Shown: positions 1 through 6,128 of the stretch, one piece after another
Position numbering within the stretch: position 1 is the stretch's first letter
Layout of the letters: the number at the start of each line of letters is the position of its first letter
Source of the DNA: an uncultured Coriobacteriia bacterium
Lineage (GTDB): Bacteria > Actinomycetota > Coriobacteriia > Coriobacteriales > QAMH01
Assembly: GCA_949283445.1 (NCBI GenBank)
Contig: CASDTD010000237.1
Coordinates: 1 to 6,128 of the forward strand
Direction of reading: 5' to 3'
DNA: 6,128 nt
Translations under genes and position numbers: made by a program
The notes under the pieces: generated by a model
Databases searched by the model: none
Told to the model about the DNA's origin: nothing
The model's input: the letters and a program-made list of their open reading frames with translations, nothing else

Positions 1-39
1 AGTTGGAGAGCATTTCCACGCGGAATGCGTTCTCCAACT
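1..39 (+). repeat. Palindromic repeat copy 1 (hairpin)
   Basis: AGTTGGAGA (1-9) is the exact reverse complement of TCTCCAACT (31-39). Inside it, GCATT-CC (10-17, one bulged T) pairs with GGAATGC (22-28) around a four-base loop, giving a long two-part stem. A T-rich tract and TTTTGGCG (47-54) follow. The same arm sequence and the same T-rich tract plus GGC recur at 101-125 and 5504-5571, so this is a dispersed repeat and not a chance hairpin. It probably terminates transcription from the gene upstream, which lies outside the window. The window starts at the arm, so any further left half cannot be seen. Confidence 0.75.
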
Positions 40-100
40 CCTTTTCTTTTGGCGAAAATCCGCCATATCGTCATTATTGCGCAGAATAACGCACGAACGA

Positions 101-125
101 GCTCTCCAACTCGCCTGTTTTTGGC
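101..125 (+). repeat. Palindromic repeat copy 2 (right half only)
   Basis: GCTCTCCAACT (101-111) followed by CGCCTG and TTTTTGGC (118-125) matches the right arm and trailing T-tract/GGC of the other two copies. No matching left arm lies immediately in front of it. Its CTCTCCAACT (102-111) is, however, a perfect 10-bp complement of AGTTGGAGAG at 1-10, so the left arm of copy 1 could pair with either of two right arms. It may be a degenerate or truncated copy. Confidence 0.6.
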
Positions 126-255
126 AAGGCGTCTGGCTCCGCGACCGCGTGTCCTTTGCGCGCAGGTGCTTTTTATCGAATCGGAGAAAAACAATCCGCG
201 AAACGGCCCCCGGCAGGATAGTTTGGGTTATTCTTGAGAGAGCAGCATACTGGCA

Positions 256-263
256 GGTGGGAG
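256..263 (+). promoter_or_regulatory. Ribosome binding site deciding the LRR gene start
   Basis: GGTGGGAG lies five bases upstream of the ATG at 269. This favours that ATG over the in-frame GTG at 257 and the distant in-frame ATG at 77, neither of which has a comparable site in front of it. Confidence 0.6.
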
Positions 264-268
264 CAGCT

Positions 269-2068
269 ATGCGCAGGGACGATACCCCGGAATTCGGGGC
301 AGACGCATATGTGCACGACGACGGATGCGTGTATTCCGCAGACCGCACCGTGCTCCTTGCCTGCATTTCAGATGCCGAATCTTATGAAATCCTGCCCACT
401 TGCGTCGAGATTGCGGGCAAAGCGTTCAAAAGTTGCAAGCAGCTCAAGCGGGTGACGGTTCCCGAGAGCTTGGCGGAACTGGGCGATTTTGCGTTCGCGT
501 TTTCGGGGCTGGAGAAATTCGAATGTCCGCCCGCGTTGCGCGTCATCGGCAAGAAGGCGTTCTATTCTTGCAAGGCGTTTCGGCGCTTCATGGCAAACGA
601 TGTGCTGGAGTGCATCGGCGAAGAGGCGTTTTCGCAGACCGGACTCGAGCGTCTCGACCTGCCCGCGAGCTTGCGCGCGCTGGGCAAGCACGTGGTGCGC
701 AGCTCCCGGCTCTCGCGGGAGTTCGTGCCGGGCGCGCTGACCATGGCGCCGGGCAACCCCGCGCTCGTCATCGACGAAAACGGCGCGCTTTATGCCCGCA
801 AGCCAGAAGGCCTCGTCCTCTACGAGCTCCTCGTCGAAAACGTGCGCGAGCACGAAGTGCTGGCGGGTACGGTGCGCGTGGCGCCGGGTGCCTATCGCTA
901 TAACGAGACTATCGAGCGCGTCGTCTTGCCCGACGGGCTCAAGCGCATCGGAAACGGCGCGTTTGCCCGCTGCGAACATCTGCATGAGGTGCGGATTCCC
1001 GAATCGTTGGAATCCATCGGCGCCGATGCGTTCCACGCGGCGGCCGTGCGCTCGGTGTACCTTCCGGCGGGTCTTGCGCGTGTGGGGATGTGCGCCCTGA
1101 TGGCGATGAGCGACGCGCACGGGTTCGACTCGACGCTGGAGGAGGTCGTCGTCCACCCAGACAACCCGCGGTTTTACACGCGTGACCAGCTGCTCATCGA
1201 GCGCATCGACGGCGGCGAGCGCCTGATTTGCCATTTCGGGAAGGCTAGCCAGGTCCGCGTGCCCGAAAGCGTGACCGAAATCGGCCCGTACGCGTTTTTG
1301 GGGTGCGAGGACGTCGACCTGCTCGAGCTGCACGACAATATCAAGCGCATCCACTGCTCTGCGTTCGTGCTCGAACATGCCATGCGCCACGTGCGCGTGC
1401 GTTTGTCGCGGCCTGTGTGCGGCAAAGACTCGGTTGACGTGTATTTTCCGCAGGAGACCTCGCAATTCGTCATCTTCGCCCGCGCGTTTTACGAGACGAT
1501 TCACGGGTGGCAGGAAATCACCGACCAGGGCATGCAGTTCACCGGCATGTTCGGCATGGGGATGGGCGCGCAAATCGACAAGACGATTACAAAACCCTTG
1601 CGGGAATACGAATCGGGGTACGCGTTTTCCACGCCCGGCGCTCCTGTCACGCTGGAGGAGCAGGAAAACGCCTCGTCGTACGCGTTCAACCAGTATGAAG
1701 GTGGGCTTGACGTGCGCAAAATCTGCGAAAGCAGCGACCGGGTCATCACCACGCTTCACCACGACATCTACCTGTTCGCGCGTCTGTCTTTGCGCAGACT
1801 CGAGGTGCCGCAATACTTGAACGAGTCGAACAAGACCGCGTTTCTCATCACGTTGCGCCGCAGGGTGCACGACATCGTCGTCGAATGCGCGCGCCACGGT
1901 GACGTGCAGACGCTTTCGCAGCTCGTGGAGCAGGGTATCATCGACAAGGGTAATATCGACGCGTGCGTCGAGGCTGCCAATTCGGTGCTCGACATCACGG
2001 CGTCGAGCTACTTGTTGCAGGTCAAGCGCGAGCGCATGGGGCTTGCCAGTTTCGATTTTAGGATCTGA
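269..2068 (+). CDS. BspA-like leucine-rich-repeat protein with helical C-terminal domain
   Basis: The 599-aa protein carries LRR_5/BspA-type repeats of the form 'IG..AF..C..L..V.IP.SL', clearest at residues 46-140 (IAGKAFKSC, IGKKAFYSC, IGEEAF) and 216-370 (IGNGAFARC, IGADAF, IGPYAFLGC). Hairpins of the 'DGxLYxxDGxxLL' kind punctuate them near residues 18-32, 170-186 and 306-322, splitting the repeats into three blocks. There is no signal peptide, membrane segment or sorting motif, so it should be cytoplasmic, unlike secreted BspA adhesins. Residues 421-434 are rich in Met and Gly. Residues about 477-590 look all-helical, ending in 'GIIDKGNID..VEAAN...YLLQ', which resembles a C-terminal module I recall from LRR proteins of gut Firmicutes. 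It overlaps the VWA gene at TGATG, so the two are probably translated together. Target recognition for the VWA/ATPase pair is an inference. The LRR call is firm; the function is unknown. The start is set by the binding site at 256-263. Confidence 0.9.
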   Translation: MRRDDTPEFGADAYVHDDGCVYSADRTVLLACISDAESYEILPTCVEIAGKAFKSCKQLKRVTVPESLAELGDFAFAFSGLEKFECPPALRVIGKKAFYSCKAFRRFMANDVLECIGEEAFSQTGLERLDLPASLRALGKHVVRSSRLSREFVPGALTMAPGNPALVIDENGALYARKPEGLVLYELLVENVREHEVLAGTVRVAPGAYRYNETIERVVLPDGLKRIGNGAFARCEHLHEVRIPESLESIGADAFHAAAVRSVYLPAGLARVGMCALMAMSDAHGFDSTLEEVVVHPDNPRFYTRDQLLIERIDGGERLICHFGKASQVRVPESVTEIGPYAFLGCEDVDLLELHDNIKRIHCSAFVLEHAMRHVRVRLSRPVCGKDSVDVYFPQETSQFVIFARAFYETIHGWQEITDQGMQFTGMFGMGMGAQIDKTITKPLREYESGYAFSTPGAPVTLEEQENASSYAFNQYEGGLDVRKICESSDRVITTLHHDIYLFARLSLRRLEVPQYLNESNKTAFLITLRRRVHDIVVECARHGDVQTLSQLVEQGIIDKGNIDACVEAANSVLDITASSYLLQVKRERMGLASFDFRI

Positions 2069-2070
2069 TG
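2066..2070 (+). promoter_or_regulatory. TGATG stop/start overlap coupling the LRR and VWA genes
   Basis: The TGA stop of the LRR gene (2066-2068) and the ATG of the VWA gene (2068-2070) share one base. This arrangement usually lets the terminating ribosome restart, keeping the two proteins in fixed ratio. It is good evidence that both belong to one transcript and act together. Confidence 0.8.
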
Positions 2071-3891
2071 CGCATGGAGACTATCGGGGTCGAATCGGTT
2101 GTGACGCCTGCCCAGCGTGACGCGGCGCGCGAAAAGGTTTCTTCCGGCGCGAAAAGCAAGCTGCGCCCGACGTTCATGGACGACGAGACGGCGTATCTCG
2201 TCGAACAGGTGGCCAGCGAAGTCATGGAGGAGTGCCGTAAAGAGCTCATGATGCGCTTTCGCTTCTTCTCTGCCGCGCTGTGGCGCATGCCGCATGAAAT
2301 CGAGCCGGAGGTGCCGCCGGTGGCAACCGACGGCGAAAAGCTCTACTTCGAACCGCTCGGCGCCATCTACACTTACCGCCGCGAGCCTGCGCGTCTCGTG
2401 CGCACCTACCTGCACAGCATCTTGCACTGCATATTCCGCCACCCCTTCGAGACGGGTAGCTTCTCGGCGCGCGCCTGGTCGCTTGCCTGCGACATTCTGG
2501 TGGAATCCGTCGCGCTCGAGATGTGCGAGGAGCGCTTTGCCTGCGAAGGCGACGGCACGCGGCGTGCCGCGATTGAGAACCTGGCCGCGCGTCTGGGCGG
2601 GCTTGCGCCCAAGGTGCTGGGAAGGTGCATCGAGGAATCGTATGAGAAGGCCGCCGAAGAGCAGGACGGCGTGTGGAGCATGACCCGCGACGACCTGCTG
2701 TCCCCCGATGAGCTCACGCTGTACGAGCAGCTGTTCACCTTCGACGGGCACCGTCGCTGGGCCATCAATTACGAATCGCTGGTCGATGGCCAGGCCGAAG
2801 GCGACGCCGACGAGGGCACGCCCGATTTCTCGCGCACGAGCGAAGAGCAGTATCAGGACGTGACAAACCCGCAGCGGGACACGAGCCAGGACCGCAACGA
2901 CGATGATGAAGACGGCGGCGCGCAAGAACAGGACCAGGAGGCGCCGCCGCAAGATGCCGCTGACGAGCAGGGCAGCGGCGGGGACGTTCAGCAAGGCGAC
3001 GATGCGGCCGAAGCGGGGCAAGCTGCAGAACAGGAGCCGCAGCCCGCGCGGGAAAGCGATACTGCCGAACAGGACGCTGTGCCGGAAGGCGGGACGAGCT
3101 TGCCGGGTGCGGGCCAGCTGAGCGCCATCAGCGATGAGGAAAGCCGCGAGCAGGCGCGCGAGGAATGGGAAGACATCGCCAAGCAGGTGGAGATGGACCT
3201 TGCCGCGCACGCCGACCAGTGGGGCAAGGAGGCCGGCAAGCTTTCGGCCGTGCTGCAGATTGCCAACCGCAAGAAGTACGACTATGCGGAGTTCCTGCGC
3301 AAATTCTGCGTCATGGCAGAGGACATGAAGGTCAACGACGACGAGTTCGATTACATCTACTACACCTACGGCCTGGATGTGTTCGGCAACATGCCGCTGG
3401 TGGAGCCGCTGGAGTACATGGAATGCGAGCGCGTGCGCGAATTCGTCATCGCCATCGACACCTCCGGCTCCTGTTCGGGCGAGCTGGTCTGCAAGTTCAT
3501 CCAGCGCACCTACGACATCTTGAAGGAATCCGAAACCTTTGCTTCCGAGGTGAACATCCACATCGTGCAATGCGATGCTCGCGTGCAGCAGGACACCAAG
3601 ATCACCAACCTGCGTGACCTGGACAAATACCTTTCCGACTTCCGTGTCTACGGGCTGGGCGGGACGGACTTCCGTCCGGTGTTCGAATATGTCGAGGTGC
3701 TGCGCGAGCGCGGGGAATTCGAGAACCTGCAGGGGCTCGTCTACTTCACCGACGGGCAGGGCACCTACCCCAGCAAAAAGCCGCCCTACGACGCGGCGTT
3801 CGTGTTCTTGAGCGACACGGCCTCGCGCGTGCGCGTGCCGCCGTGGGCCATGAAGGTGGTCATGGACGAAGAGGATATCCGCGAGCTGTGA
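2068..3891 (+). CDS. Metallopeptidase-like and VWA-like domain protein (DUF2201 type)
   Basis: The 607-aa protein has two domains. The N-terminal part (about 35-240) resembles the metallopeptidase-like DUF2201_N domain: His116, His120 and His125 form 'HSILHCIFRH', followed by 'W..ACDILVES' at 137-147, where family members usually have 'W..A.D..iN'. The usual HExxH glutamate is Ser117, so peptidase activity is doubtful, although metal could still bind. A low-complexity linker rich in Asp, Glu, Gln and Ala spans about 242-345. The C-terminal VWA-like domain (about 455-607) keeps a full metal-ion site: DTSGS (464-468), Thr533 in GGTDFRP and Asp562 in FTDGQG. There is no signal peptide or membrane segment. 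The ATG at 2068 shares its A with the upstream stop; AGGA (2060-2063) sits four bases before it, and a second ATG at 2074 (two codons in) is an equally plausible start. Pairing with the downstream MoxR ATPase matches known ATPase-VWA partnerships, in which the VWA protein acts as adaptor. The domain calls are confident; the substrate is unknown. Confidence 0.93.
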   Translation: MRMETIGVESVVTPAQRDAAREKVSSGAKSKLRPTFMDDETAYLVEQVASEVMEECRKELMMRFRFFSAALWRMPHEIEPEVPPVATDGEKLYFEPLGAIYTYRREPARLVRTYLHSILHCIFRHPFETGSFSARAWSLACDILVESVALEMCEERFACEGDGTRRAAIENLAARLGGLAPKVLGRCIEESYEKAAEEQDGVWSMTRDDLLSPDELTLYEQLFTFDGHRRWAINYESLVDGQAEGDADEGTPDFSRTSEEQYQDVTNPQRDTSQDRNDDDEDGGAQEQDQEAPPQDAADEQGSGGDVQQGDDAAEAGQAAEQEPQPARESDTAEQDAVPEGGTSLPGAGQLSAISDEESREQAREEWEDIAKQVEMDLAAHADQWGKEAGKLSAVLQIANRKKYDYAEFLRKFCVMAEDMKVNDDEFDYIYYTYGLDVFGNMPLVEPLEYMECERVREFVIAIDTSGSCSGELVCKFIQRTYDILKESETFASEVNIHIVQCDARVQQDTKITNLRDLDKYLSDFRVYGLGGTDFRPVFEYVEVLRERGEFENLQGLVYFTDGQGTYPSKKPPYDAAFVFLSDTASRVRVPPWAMKVVMDEEDIREL

Positions 3892-3940
3892 CGAGGAAAC
3901 GAGGCGTGCCAAGTGCCTGCGTGCGCGGGCCGCGATACAC

Positions 3941-3948
3941 GAGGAGGA
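3941..3948 (+). promoter_or_regulatory. Ribosome binding site of the MoxR gene (GTG start)
   Basis: GAGGAGGA, with its AGGAGG core at 3942-3947, lies five bases before the GTG at 3953. This fixes the uncommon GTG start. The 61-bp gap after the VWA stop shows no hairpin with a T-tract, so read-through from the upstream genes is likely. The strong site could raise ATPase output relative to the coupled genes, as a six-subunit ring would need. Confidence 0.85.
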
Positions 3949-3952
3949 CAAC

Positions 3953-5488
3953 GTGAACATTGCCCAGGCAAAAGAGCAGATCAAAGACACGGTCGAGGCA
4001 TATCTGGCCACTGACGACGACGGGTTTTTCTACATCCCGCCTGTGCAGCAGCGCCCCATCTTCCTGCTGGGTGCGCCGGGCATCGGCAAGACGGCGATTA
4101 TGGAGCAGATCGCCGACGAGCTGGGCATCGGGCTGGTGTCGTATTCCATGACGCACCACACGCGCCAGTCCGCGCTGGGGCTGCCGCTCATCACGCACCA
4201 CGAGTACAAGGGTTTCGAGTACGAGGCGTCCGAGTACACGATGAGCGAGATCATCGCGGCTATCTATGATTGCATGGTCGACACCGGTGTCGAGCGCGGC
4301 ATTCTGTTCCTCGACGAAATCAACTGCGTGTCCGAGACGCTGTACCCGTCTATGCTGCAGTTTCTGCAGATGAAGACCTTTGGGCGTCACGCGGTGCCCG
4401 AAGGCTGGGTGGTCGTGTGCGCGGGTAACCCGCCCGAGTACAATCGCTCCGTGCACGAATTCGACATCGTGACGCTCGACCGCCTGCGCAAGATCGAAGT
4501 CGAGCCCGACTACGAGGCGTGGAAGGCGTACGTGCAGGATATCGGCATCCATCCCGCCATCCTCACCTTCCTGGAAATCGACAAGAGCCGCTTCTATGTC
4601 GTGGAATCCAAGCCGGGCGAGAAGGTGTTCGTCACCGCGCGCGGCTGGAACGACCTCTCGCGTGTCATGACGCTGTTCGAGCGTCTGGGAAAGGCCGTCG
4701 ACTTGAGTCTGATTTCCCAGTTCCTGCAAAACGACGAGATTGCCGAGGCGTTTGCGCAGTACTACGTTCTGTTCTCCAAATATCGCTCCGACTACCAGAT
4801 CGACGCGATTCTGGCCGGCGCGGCATCCGAGGCGATTGTCGGGCGTGCGCACGAGGCGGAATTCGACGAGCGCCTGGCCTTGGTGGGGCTGTTGCTGGAC
4901 GCGCTTTCTTCGAAGATGGACGAGGTGCTGGCATGGGGCGATGTTCTTACCGACGTGCGCGATGTGCTGCGGGCTGCCAAGCCACGTCTGCTGGAAGGAG
5001 CGACGCTCGAGGAAACGCTGGGTGAGGAGCTTTCCGCACGGCGAGAGCGCATTGCGAAAGCACGCAAGCCCGAAGGGGAGGTCTCTGCCCGGATGCGTGG
5101 CGCAACCAAGGCCATCGAGTGCATTCAGGGGCTGGTCGAGGGTTCCTGCGCGCAGGGGCACACGGCGGGGGAGGCTGCGTTCGAGGCAGTCTCGCAGCTG
5201 TACGCGCAGCAGACGCAAGAGTTCATGGCCAGCGTCGCGCAGACGGAAGAGAGCCTGTCGCATGCGTTCGATTTCCTGGATGCCGCGTTTGGCGCCAACG
5301 AGCGCGAGCTGCTCGTGTTCGTGGCCGAGCTCACCGCGCGGCGTGCGACCTCGCAATTCATCAGCCGCTGCGGCAGCGAGTCCTACTACGCGCACAACGA
5401 GGGGCTCATGGTCGATGCGCACAAGCAAGACCTCATCGAGCGCATCGACGGCATCGGGCTATCGGAAATCGGCAGCCTGACGGTGTAG
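3953..5488 (+). CDS. MoxR-type AAA+ ATPase
   Basis: The 511-aa protein has a complete ATPase core: Walker A GAPGIGKT (40-47), Walker B ILFLDEIN (117-124), sensor 1 Asn159 within '[16 protein letters not shown]', a likely arginine finger at Arg177 in LDRLRKI, and a sensor 2 region TARGWNDLS (228-236). The 'NP.E......LDR' pattern is typical of MoxR proteins, which form hexameric rings and remodel partner proteins using ATP. A usual MoxR is about 300-350 aa. The extra C-terminal half (about 290-511) is predicted helical and includes a well-ordered block at 440-495 ('[22 protein letters not shown]...[15 protein letters not shown]'), which probably contacts the VWA or LRR partner. No membrane segment or signal peptide is present. 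It is the last gene of the triad; the repeat at 5504-5571 follows its TAG stop. The family is certain; the client is unknown. Confidence 0.95.
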   Translation: MNIAQAKEQIKDTVEAYLATDDDGFFYIPPVQQRPIFLLGAPGIGKTAIMEQIADELGIGLVSYSMTHHTRQSALGLPLITHHEYKGFEYEASEYTMSEIIAAIYDCMVDTGVERGILFLDEINCVSETLYPSMLQFLQMKTFGRHAVPEGWVVVCAGNPPEYNRSVHEFDIVTLDRLRKIEVEPDYEAWKAYVQDIGIHPAILTFLEIDKSRFYVVESKPGEKVFVTARGWNDLSRVMTLFERLGKAVDLSLISQFLQNDEIAEAFAQYYVLFSKYRSDYQIDAILAGAASEAIVGRAHEAEFDERLALVGLLLDALSSKMDEVLAWGDVLTDVRDVLRAAKPRLLEGATLEETLGEELSARRERIAKARKPEGEVSARMRGATKAIECIQGLVEGSCAQGHTAGEAAFEAVSQLYAQQTQEFMASVAQTEESLSHAFDFLDAAFGANERELLVFVAELTARRATSQFISRCGSESYYAHNEGLMVDAHKQDLIERIDGIGLSEIGSLTV

Positions 5489-5503
5489 GGCGCGGGCGGC
5501 CCT

Positions 5504-5571
5504 GCCAGGAAAACGCGAGTTGGAGAGCGATCTGACGCCCAATCTGCTCTCCAATTTGCTGTATTTTGGCG
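5504..5571 (+). terminator. Palindromic repeat copy 3, terminator-like, after the ATPase gene
   Basis: GCGAGTTGGAGAGC (5515-5528) pairs with GCTCTCCAATTTGC (5546-5559), 14 base pairs in RNA including two G-U pairs. TTTT follows at 5564-5567 and AAAA precedes at 5510-5513, so the element has the A-tract/stem/T-tract form of a rho-independent terminator usable from both sides. The outer GCCA (5504-5507) and TGGC (5567-5570) are also complementary. The two G-U positions would be C-A mismatches in a transcript of the opposite strand, so the fold favours + strand RNA. The T-tract starts four bases after the stem, weaker than a textbook terminator. A small extra stem, TGCCA (5575-5579) with TGGCA (5584-5588), follows. 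Confidence 0.65.
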
Positions 5572-5630
5572 TTTTGCCATTTCTGGCAGCGGGGGACGGC
5601 ATGGCGAGCGCCCCTGCCCATTTGTCGCGC

Positions 5631-5656
5631 ACGCATGCGTTTGACTGGGCTACAAT
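5631..5656 (+). promoter_or_regulatory. Candidate leuA promoter with a palindromic site
   Basis: TACAAT (5651-5656) matches the -10 consensus at five of six positions and would start transcription near 5663, leaving a short leader of roughly 40 bases before leuA. No good -35 box lies 16-18 bases upstream. TTGACT (5641-5646) looks like a -35 box but is only four bases from the -10 and cannot pair with it. The perfect 10-bp palindrome ACGCATGCGT (5631-5640) sits where the -35 would be and could be an operator. The short leader leaves no room for a T-box or a leader-peptide attenuator. Confidence 0.4.
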
Positions 5657-5694
5657 AAAAGATTGTGAACGCAAGCACGAACTGCTCCACATCC

Positions 5695-5702
5695 GAGGAG
5701 GA
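5695..5702 (+). promoter_or_regulatory. Ribosome binding site of leuA
   Basis: GAGGAGGA ends three bases before the ATG at 5706. It fixes the leuA start, which also agrees with the conserved N-terminus of the family. Confidence 0.85.
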
Positions 5703-5705
5703 ACT

Positions 5706-6128
5706 ATGACCCGCAAGATCGACATCTTCGACACCACCTTGCGCGACGGCGAACAGTCGCCGGGCGCGAGCATGAACGCCCAGGAAAAGCTCGTTATCAC
5801 CCGTCAGCTGCTGCGGCTGGGCGTCGATGTCATCGAGGCGGGCTTCCCCGTTTCCAGCCCCGGCGACTTCAAGTCTGTCCAAGACATCGCCAAGGTAGCC
5901 GGTGATCAGGCGGTCATCTGCGGCCTGACCCGCGCTGTCGAGCACGACATCGACGTGTGCGCCGAGGCGCTCAAGGTCGCTGACCGTCCGCGCATCCACA
6001 CGGGCATCGGCGTGTCCCCGCAGCACCTCAAGTACAAGTTCAAGGGCATGACGCTGGACCAGGCCATCGACAAGGGCGTTGCCGCCGTCAAACATGCCAA
6101 GAGCTACGTGAACGACGTCGAGTTCTAC
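5706..6128 (+). CDS. leuA: 2-isopropylmalate synthase, N-terminal part (cut by window end)
   Basis: This enzyme joins acetyl-CoA and 2-oxoisovalerate to make 2-isopropylmalate, the first committed step of leucine synthesis in the cytoplasm. The visible 141 residues carry the family signatures: '[16 protein letters not shown]' at 8-23, with Arg13 and the metal ligand Asp14; '[14 protein letters not shown]' at 42-55; '[10 protein letters not shown]' at 96-105; and 'NDVEFY' at the cut end. The usual protein is about 500-550 aa, so roughly three quarters, including the distal metal-binding histidines and the leucine-sensing regulatory domain, lie beyond the window. The reading frame is intact. 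Related synthases (homocitrate, citramalate) share parts of these motifs, but the '[10 protein letters not shown]' stretch is closest to LeuA. It has its own promoter candidate and seems unrelated to the triad upstream. Confidence 0.94.
   Translation, partial: MTRKIDIFDTTLRDGEQSPGASMNAQEKLVITRQLLRLGVDVIEAGFPVSSPGDFKSVQDIAKVAGDQAVICGLTRAVEHDIDVCAEALKVADRPRIHTGIGVSPQHLKYKFKGMTLDQAIDKGVAAVKHAKSYVNDVEFY

Larger units (their letters stand above)
1..268. other. Intergenic region upstream of the LRR gene
   Basis: I see no supported gene here. The stretch holds one complete hairpin repeat (1-39), a small second stem (TGGCG 50-54 with CGCCA 61-65), a partial repeat copy (101-125) and the ribosome binding site of the first gene (256-263). 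No strong promoter is visible. The best candidate is TTGGCG (49-54) and CATTAT (72-77) with a 17-bp gap, each matching the consensus at only 4 of 6 positions, so it is weak. The reading frame of the first gene stays open back to an ATG at 77, but that extension runs through repeat sequence and is not treated as coding. Confidence 0.6.

Noticed and set aside
1..125. CRISPR array or transposon ends from the repeated CTCTCCAACT motif
   Set aside because: Copies are too few, of unequal length and without regular spacers; no transposase, target-site duplication or cas gene is present in the window.
77..268. Upstream extension of the LRR gene by 64 codons from an ATG at 77
   Set aside because: The frame is open, but it passes through repeat copy 2, is rich in Arg and Trp with no LRR character, and has no ribosome binding site, whereas the ATG at 269 has one and begins LRR-like sequence soon after.
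368..1897. 509-codon open frame on the minus strand opposite the LRR gene
   Set aside because: It is a shadow frame rich in Arg, His and Ala with no motif; the + strand LRR repeats explain the sequence.
2008..4011. 667-codon open frame on the minus strand opposite the VWA gene
   Set aside because: It mirrors the GC-rich third positions of the real gene, has no recognisable domain, and the + strand protein has clear conserved motifs.
3860..5428. 522-codon open frame on the minus strand opposite the ATPase gene
   Set aside because: The + strand encodes an intact AAA+ ATPase here; the minus frame has biased, unmotivated composition and no domain.
5641..5656. TTGACT and TACAAT as a matched -35/-10 promoter
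   Set aside because: The two boxes are only four bases apart, far less than the 16-18 needed; only the TACAAT box is kept as a candidate.
5433..6095. 220-codon minus-strand frame across the leuA upstream region
   Set aside because: It runs antisense through leuA, the terminator-like repeat and the end of the ATPase gene, with no domain or start signal.

Overview
The window comes from a high-GC bacterial chromosome. Codons strongly prefer G or C at the third position, Shine-Dalgarno sites are strong (GAGGAGGA), and genes are tightly packed on the + strand. The mix of a BspA-type leucine-rich-repeat protein, a VWA/metallopeptidase-like protein, a MoxR-type ATPase and a high-GC leuA would fit an anaerobic gut actinobacterium of class Coriobacteriia (Eggerthella/Slackia/Olsenella relatives). 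That placement is a judgement from gene content and composition; there is no rRNA or other marker to prove it.

Layout: 1-268 is non-coding and carries a hairpin-forming repeat (1-39) plus a second partial copy (101-125). Three + strand genes follow, probably as one operon. The first (269-2068) encodes a 599-aa cytoplasmic leucine-rich-repeat protein with a helical C-terminus. The second (2068-3891) encodes a 607-aa protein with an N-terminal zinc-metallopeptidase-like domain, an acidic linker and a C-terminal VWA-like domain; it is joined to the first by a TGATG stop/start overlap. The third (3953-5488) encodes a 511-aa MoxR-type AAA+ ATPase with an extended helical C-terminus, starting at GTG behind a strong ribosome binding site. 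Positions 5489-5705 hold a third copy of the repeat, here a terminator-like imperfect palindrome, followed by a candidate leuA promoter. From 5706 to the window end is the first 141 codons of leuA (2-isopropylmalate synthase, first step of leucine synthesis).

How the genes may work together: MoxR ATPases paired with VWA proteins (RavA-ViaA, NorQ-NorD, CbbQ-CbbO) are known as ATP-driven remodelling or metal-insertion machines, in which the VWA protein couples the ATPase ring to a target. Here the pair is translationally linked to an intracellular leucine-rich-repeat protein, which could supply target recognition. The combined LRR + VWA + MoxR unit is the most interesting item in the window. 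Its substrate and purpose cannot be read from the sequence. leuA looks like an unrelated housekeeping gene with its own promoter, separated from the triad by the repeat.
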